Assembly (NCBI GenBank): GCA_035541995.1 | Contig: DATKMG010000221.1 | Coordinates: 1 to 5,885 of the forward strand | Direction of reading: 5' to 3' | DNA: 5,885 nt | Source of the DNA: DATKMG01 sp035541995 | Lineage (GTDB): Bacteria; Acidobacteriota; Terriglobia; Versatilivoradales; Versatilivoraceae | Shown: positions 3,415-5,885 of the stretch, one piece after another | Layout of the letters: each line of letters begins with the position of its first letter | How positions within the stretch are numbered: position 1 is the stretch's first letter | The notes under the pieces: model-generated | Database searches by the model: none | The model's input: the letters and a program-made list of their open reading frames with translations, nothing else | Told to the model about the DNA's origin: nothing | Position numbers and translations under genes: made by a program

Positions 3415-5598
3415 ATGCTTCGATTCACCGTGTTTCCCGTTTTTATTCTCTGGTTGCACTCTGCCATCGCCGGCTCGATCTCGGGGCGGATTGAAGATCC
3501 CACCGGAATGCCCATTCCCGGTGTACGCTTGTTTCTGCTCAACGAACGGCAGACCGTTGTTTCGAATGCCACGACGGACTACCAGGGGTGGTATCACTTT
3601 CGGAATATTGAAGCAGGAGATTACAAGATCTTCGTCAGAGAATCGGGGTTTAAGCAAGAGAAATTGGAGGTAAAGCTCGGAACAGAAGAAGAAGTCCAGC
3701 ACCAGATCACACTTCAGCTGGAGTCTCTGCAACAGGACCTGGTGGTTACAGCCACCCGCACAGAAGCCCCGACAAGTCTTCTTGGTGCCAGTGTCACCGA
3801 AATTTCTCATGAAGATATCACGGCTCGTCAGGCCTTGGTCGTGGCCGACTTGCTGCGCAGTACCCCAAGCACAAACGTTAACCAAGTCGGAGGGCGAGGA
3901 AACTTGACCTCTCTGTTCGTTCGGGGAGGGGACTCCAGTTACAATAAGGTATTGATCGATGGCATGCCCTTAAACCAACCAGGCGGCGCAGTCGACCTCT
4001 CAAGCCTGACAGTTTCGAACGTGGAGAGAATCGAGATTGTTAGGGGCGCCCAGAGTGCGCTTTACGGGTCAGATGCGATAACCAGCGTAGTGCAGGTCTT
4101 TAGCAGGAAGGGAAATCGTGAAAAACGGCGACCTGAAATAGGAGTGAACTTTGAAGGTGGGTCATACAGCAGTCTGCGGGGAGGGGCAGATCTTTCGGGC
4201 GGAGCGGGGCCTGTTTCCTACAGCGCGGCGTTCCAACATTTTGAGACTGAAAACCGGGTGCCGAATAATTTCTTCTCTAACGACAGTTTTGACTCCCGCC
4301 TCGACTTCGATCCTTCGACAAATTCATCGCTCTCTATATTGACTCGAGTGGAACGCGGCCGCTCAGGAGTACCAGGCCCTACGGCTTTTGGTCCTGCTGA
4401 CCTCGACGCCTATTATCGGATGAGAGATTTCTTGGCCGGGCTCCGCTGGAACCAAAAGATAACTGATTCCTGGAGCCAACGGGCGTCTTACTCTCAGTCA
4501 TACGTGAATCAGCTATCTGAAGATCCCATCGCCTCGCCTCCGTTTATTCCGTCTTACCAGGGTCTCACCGCCCCTTTCCCTTACTATGACTTTCCTTATT
4601 CGTTCCTCAGTGCGACCCGACGTCACAATTTGAATTACCAAAGCGATTTTGTAGTATCAACCCACCTGATTTCGGCAGGACTGGATTTTGAGGAACAGAG
4701 GGGGACCATCGGCGAAGTCCGGGCGAGCCGCACTAACCTGGGTTATTACCTTCAAGATCAAGTCATCCTCAGAAAGCGGCTCTCATTTACCGGAGGGATC
4801 CGTTTTGAGGATAACGGGAGCTACGGATTTGCCGCAGTTCCCAGGGTTTCTCTGGCTTACTTGCTCCGCAGGGGAGACTCCAACGGCTGGTTTGGAATGA
4901 CCCGCCCCAAGGCCAACTTCGGGTTGGGAATCCGAGAACCCAATTTTATCGAGTCCTTCAGCCCGGACCTGTACTTCAAAGGCAACCCCAACCTGAAGGC
5001 CGAGAAGACTCGTAGTATCGAAGGAGGTGTGGAGCAACAGTTTTACCACGATCACATCCGGGCTGAAGTGAATGTGTTCTCGAACCAGTTCGACGATTTG
5101 ATTGCCCTGCAGGTAACCGATCCTACAACCTATGCAGGGTCTTACTTCAATTTAGCCAAGAGTAGGGCTCGAGGAGTTGAAAATATTCTTGAAGCCTCGC
5201 CCTTCACGCATCTGAGGGTTTCTGTAGGCTACACCTATTTGGACTCGAGAGTACTGAAGAGTCCGAACCCTCTAGACCCGGTTTACCAGGAAGGGGCGCG
5301 TCTCCTCCTTCGTCCGACTCATTCTGGCCACTTGGGTTTCGGTTGGACGAATAAGCGATGGTCCTTGAATGCCACTGCCGTCTTGGTCGGCAATCGTGCA
5401 GCCAGCGATTTCGTGGGGTTAGGGCTTACCGAGGTCGCCGGGTATGCCAAGATTGATCTCTCTGGTGCGTGTCAGATCAACTCCAGGATTGGGTTCTACA
5501 CAGTTGTAGAAAACCTGTTGAACCGGGAATACTTTGAGGCTCTTGGATACCCTGCCTTGAAGTTCAATTTTCGTTCTGGACTCAGGTTGAAATTCTGA
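3415..5598 (+). CDS. btuB: BtuB-like TonB-dependent vitamin B12 receptor with N-terminal carboxypeptidase-regulatory-like domain
   Basis: A 727-residue outer-membrane receptor that imports cobalamin using TonB-transmitted energy. A signal peptide covers residues 1-19 (hydrophobic core, then HSAIA before Gly20). Residues about 22-101 form a beta-sandwich carboxypeptidase-regulatory-like domain (ISGRIEDPTGMPIPGVRL at the start, GWYHFRNIEAGDYKI in the middle). A TonB box follows, DLVVTATRT (108-116), very like DTLVVTA of E. coli BtuB. The plug runs about 119-233 and includes LFVRGGDSSYNKVLIDGMPL (167-186) and VERIEIVRGAQSALYGSDA (203-221). The rest is a 22-strand-type barrel ending in ENLLNREYFEALGYPA and a terminal Phe, as outer-membrane insertion requires. 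The YxEALGYPA ending is common in B12 receptors. The start has AGGAGG 4 nt upstream. The B12 riboswitch upstream and the BtuF-like gene downstream settle the substrate. The extra N-terminal domain is absent from E. coli BtuB (614 residues) but usual in Acidobacteriota and Bacteroidota receptors. Confidence 0.93.
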   Translation: MLRFTVFPVFILWLHSAIAGSISGRIEDPTGMPIPGVRLFLLNERQTVVSNATTDYQGWYHFRNIEAGDYKIFVRESGFKQEKLEVKLGTEEEVQHQITLQLESLQQDLVVTATRTEAPTSLLGASVTEISHEDITARQALVVADLLRSTPSTNVNQVGGRGNLTSLFVRGGDSSYNKVLIDGMPLNQPGGAVDLSSLTVSNVERIEIVRGAQSALYGSDAITSVVQVFSRKGNREKRRPEIGVNFEGGSYSSLRGGADLSGGAGPVSYSAAFQHFETENRVPNNFFSNDSFDSRLDFDPSTNSSLSILTRVERGRSGVPGPTAFGPADLDAYYRMRDFLAGLRWNQKITDSWSQRASYSQSYVNQLSEDPIASPPFIPSYQGLTAPFPYYDFPYSFLSATRRHNLNYQSDFVVSTHLISAGLDFEEQRGTIGEVRASRTNLGYYLQDQVILRKRLSFTGGIRFEDNGSYGFAAVPRVSLAYLLRRGDSNGWFGMTRPKANFGLGIREPNFIESFSPDLYFKGNPNLKAEKTRSIEGGVEQQFYHDHIRAEVNVFSNQFDDLIALQVTDPTTYAGSYFNLAKSRARGVENILEASPFTHLRVSVGYTYLDSRVLKSPNPLDPVYQEGARLLLRPTHSGHLGFGWTNKRWSLNATAVLVGNRAASDFVGLGLTEVAGYAKIDLSGACQINSRIGFYTVVENLLNREYFEALGYPALKFNFRSGLRLKF

Positions 5599-5885
5599 TG
5601 AAGAAACTCCTGCTGGTTCTTTTTCTCCTGATGGCTGGTTTGCTGATCTATCAGCTACTGGTGCGGAGAGGAACGAAAACCTTGCCATCTGGCCGTGGGG
5701 AGCGCATCATTTCCCTCTCTCCTACACTCACAGAGGTTCTGTTTGCGCTGGGGGAGGGGGAACAGATCGTAGGAGTGACCCGGTATTGTACCTATCCCCC
5801 GGAAGCCAAATCCAAGGAGAAAGTTGGTGATTTCCTCAATCCGGACCTCGAGAAGATTACTCAGTTGCGGCCCGATCTCGTCTTA
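5598..5885 (+). CDS. btuF: BtuF-like cobalamin-binding protein of an ABC importer, N-terminal part (runs off right edge)
   Basis: The first 96 residues of a periplasmic substrate-binding protein of the BtuF/FhuD (Peripla_BP_2) class, which would receive B12 from the outer-membrane receptor and deliver it to BtuCD. Residues 5-22 are hydrophobic, flanked by KK before and RR after. There is no lipobox Cys, so the protein is either secreted after cleavage or held by an uncleaved N-terminal anchor. The fold starts with RIISLSPTLTEVLFALG (36-52), then VGVTRYCTYPPEA (58-70), VGDFLNPDLEKI (77-88) and LRPDLVL (90-96), the standard beginning of this family. The ATG overlaps the btuB TGA by one base (TGATG, 5596-5600), so translation is probably coupled and the gene shares the B12 riboswitch. 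The 3' end, and any btuC/btuD genes, are outside the window. Confidence 0.92.
   Translation, partial: MKKLLLVLFLLMAGLLIYQLLVRRGTKTLPSGRGERIISLSPTLTEVLFALGEGEQIVGVTRYCTYPPEAKSKEKVGDFLNPDLEKITQLRPDLVL

Noticed and set aside
3352..3885. A 177-codon minus-strand frame over the btuB start
   Set aside because: It covers the Shine-Dalgarno, signal peptide and N-terminal domain of btuB on the other strand and has no family resemblance.

Overview
The window looks like ordinary chromosomal DNA of a Gram-negative, outer-membrane-bearing bacterium of moderate GC content. It encodes a TonB-dependent outer-membrane receptor whose plug is preceded by a carboxypeptidase-regulatory-like domain, a periplasmic binding protein, a TrpB2-type tryptophan synthase beta chain, and intergenic DNA with CGCAGAGA-type short repeats. 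That combination is most reminiscent of Acidobacteriota, but this is an inference from gene style, not a proven assignment. I see no phage, transposase, CRISPR array, rRNA or tRNA.

Layout: (1) 2-334, the C-terminal end of a TrpB2-like enzyme, running in from the left edge. (2) 424-1407 on the minus strand, a MinD/FlhG-type deviant Walker ATPase with a TTG start, convergent with trpB. (3) 1408-1740, a divergent control region with a good sigma70-type promoter for each direction, three direct repeats lying between and across the two promoters, and a roughly 184-nt leader before the next gene. (4) 1741-2802, a PLP-dependent threonine aldolase-family enzyme. (5) 2803-3093, non-coding DNA with an imperfect inverted repeat and a short tandem repeat. 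(6) 3094-3414, a promoter, a complete cobalamin riboswitch with an exact B12 box and an 8-bp closing helix, and an expression platform that could hide the Shine-Dalgarno. (7) 3415-5598, a BtuB-like receptor. (8) From 5598 to the right edge, a BtuF-like cobalamin-binding protein whose start overlaps the receptor stop by one base.

How the genes work together: the right half is a B12-uptake operon. The riboswitch should lower expression when cobalamin is plentiful. BtuB imports B12 across the outer membrane with TonB energy, and BtuF passes it to an ABC permease that probably lies beyond the right edge. The left half holds a divergently transcribed pair, the MinD-like ATPase and the aldolase, which may share regulation through the repeats at 1482-1540. 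The function of the MinD-like protein is unknown. The aldolase has Ser where E. coli LtaE has a substrate-contacting His in its ENTHN motif, so its exact substrate is uncertain.

No wholly new system is evident. The points most worth following are the repeat-bearing divergent promoter region, the alternative helices in the cobalamin riboswitch, the orphan MinD-like ATPase and the long aldolase leader.
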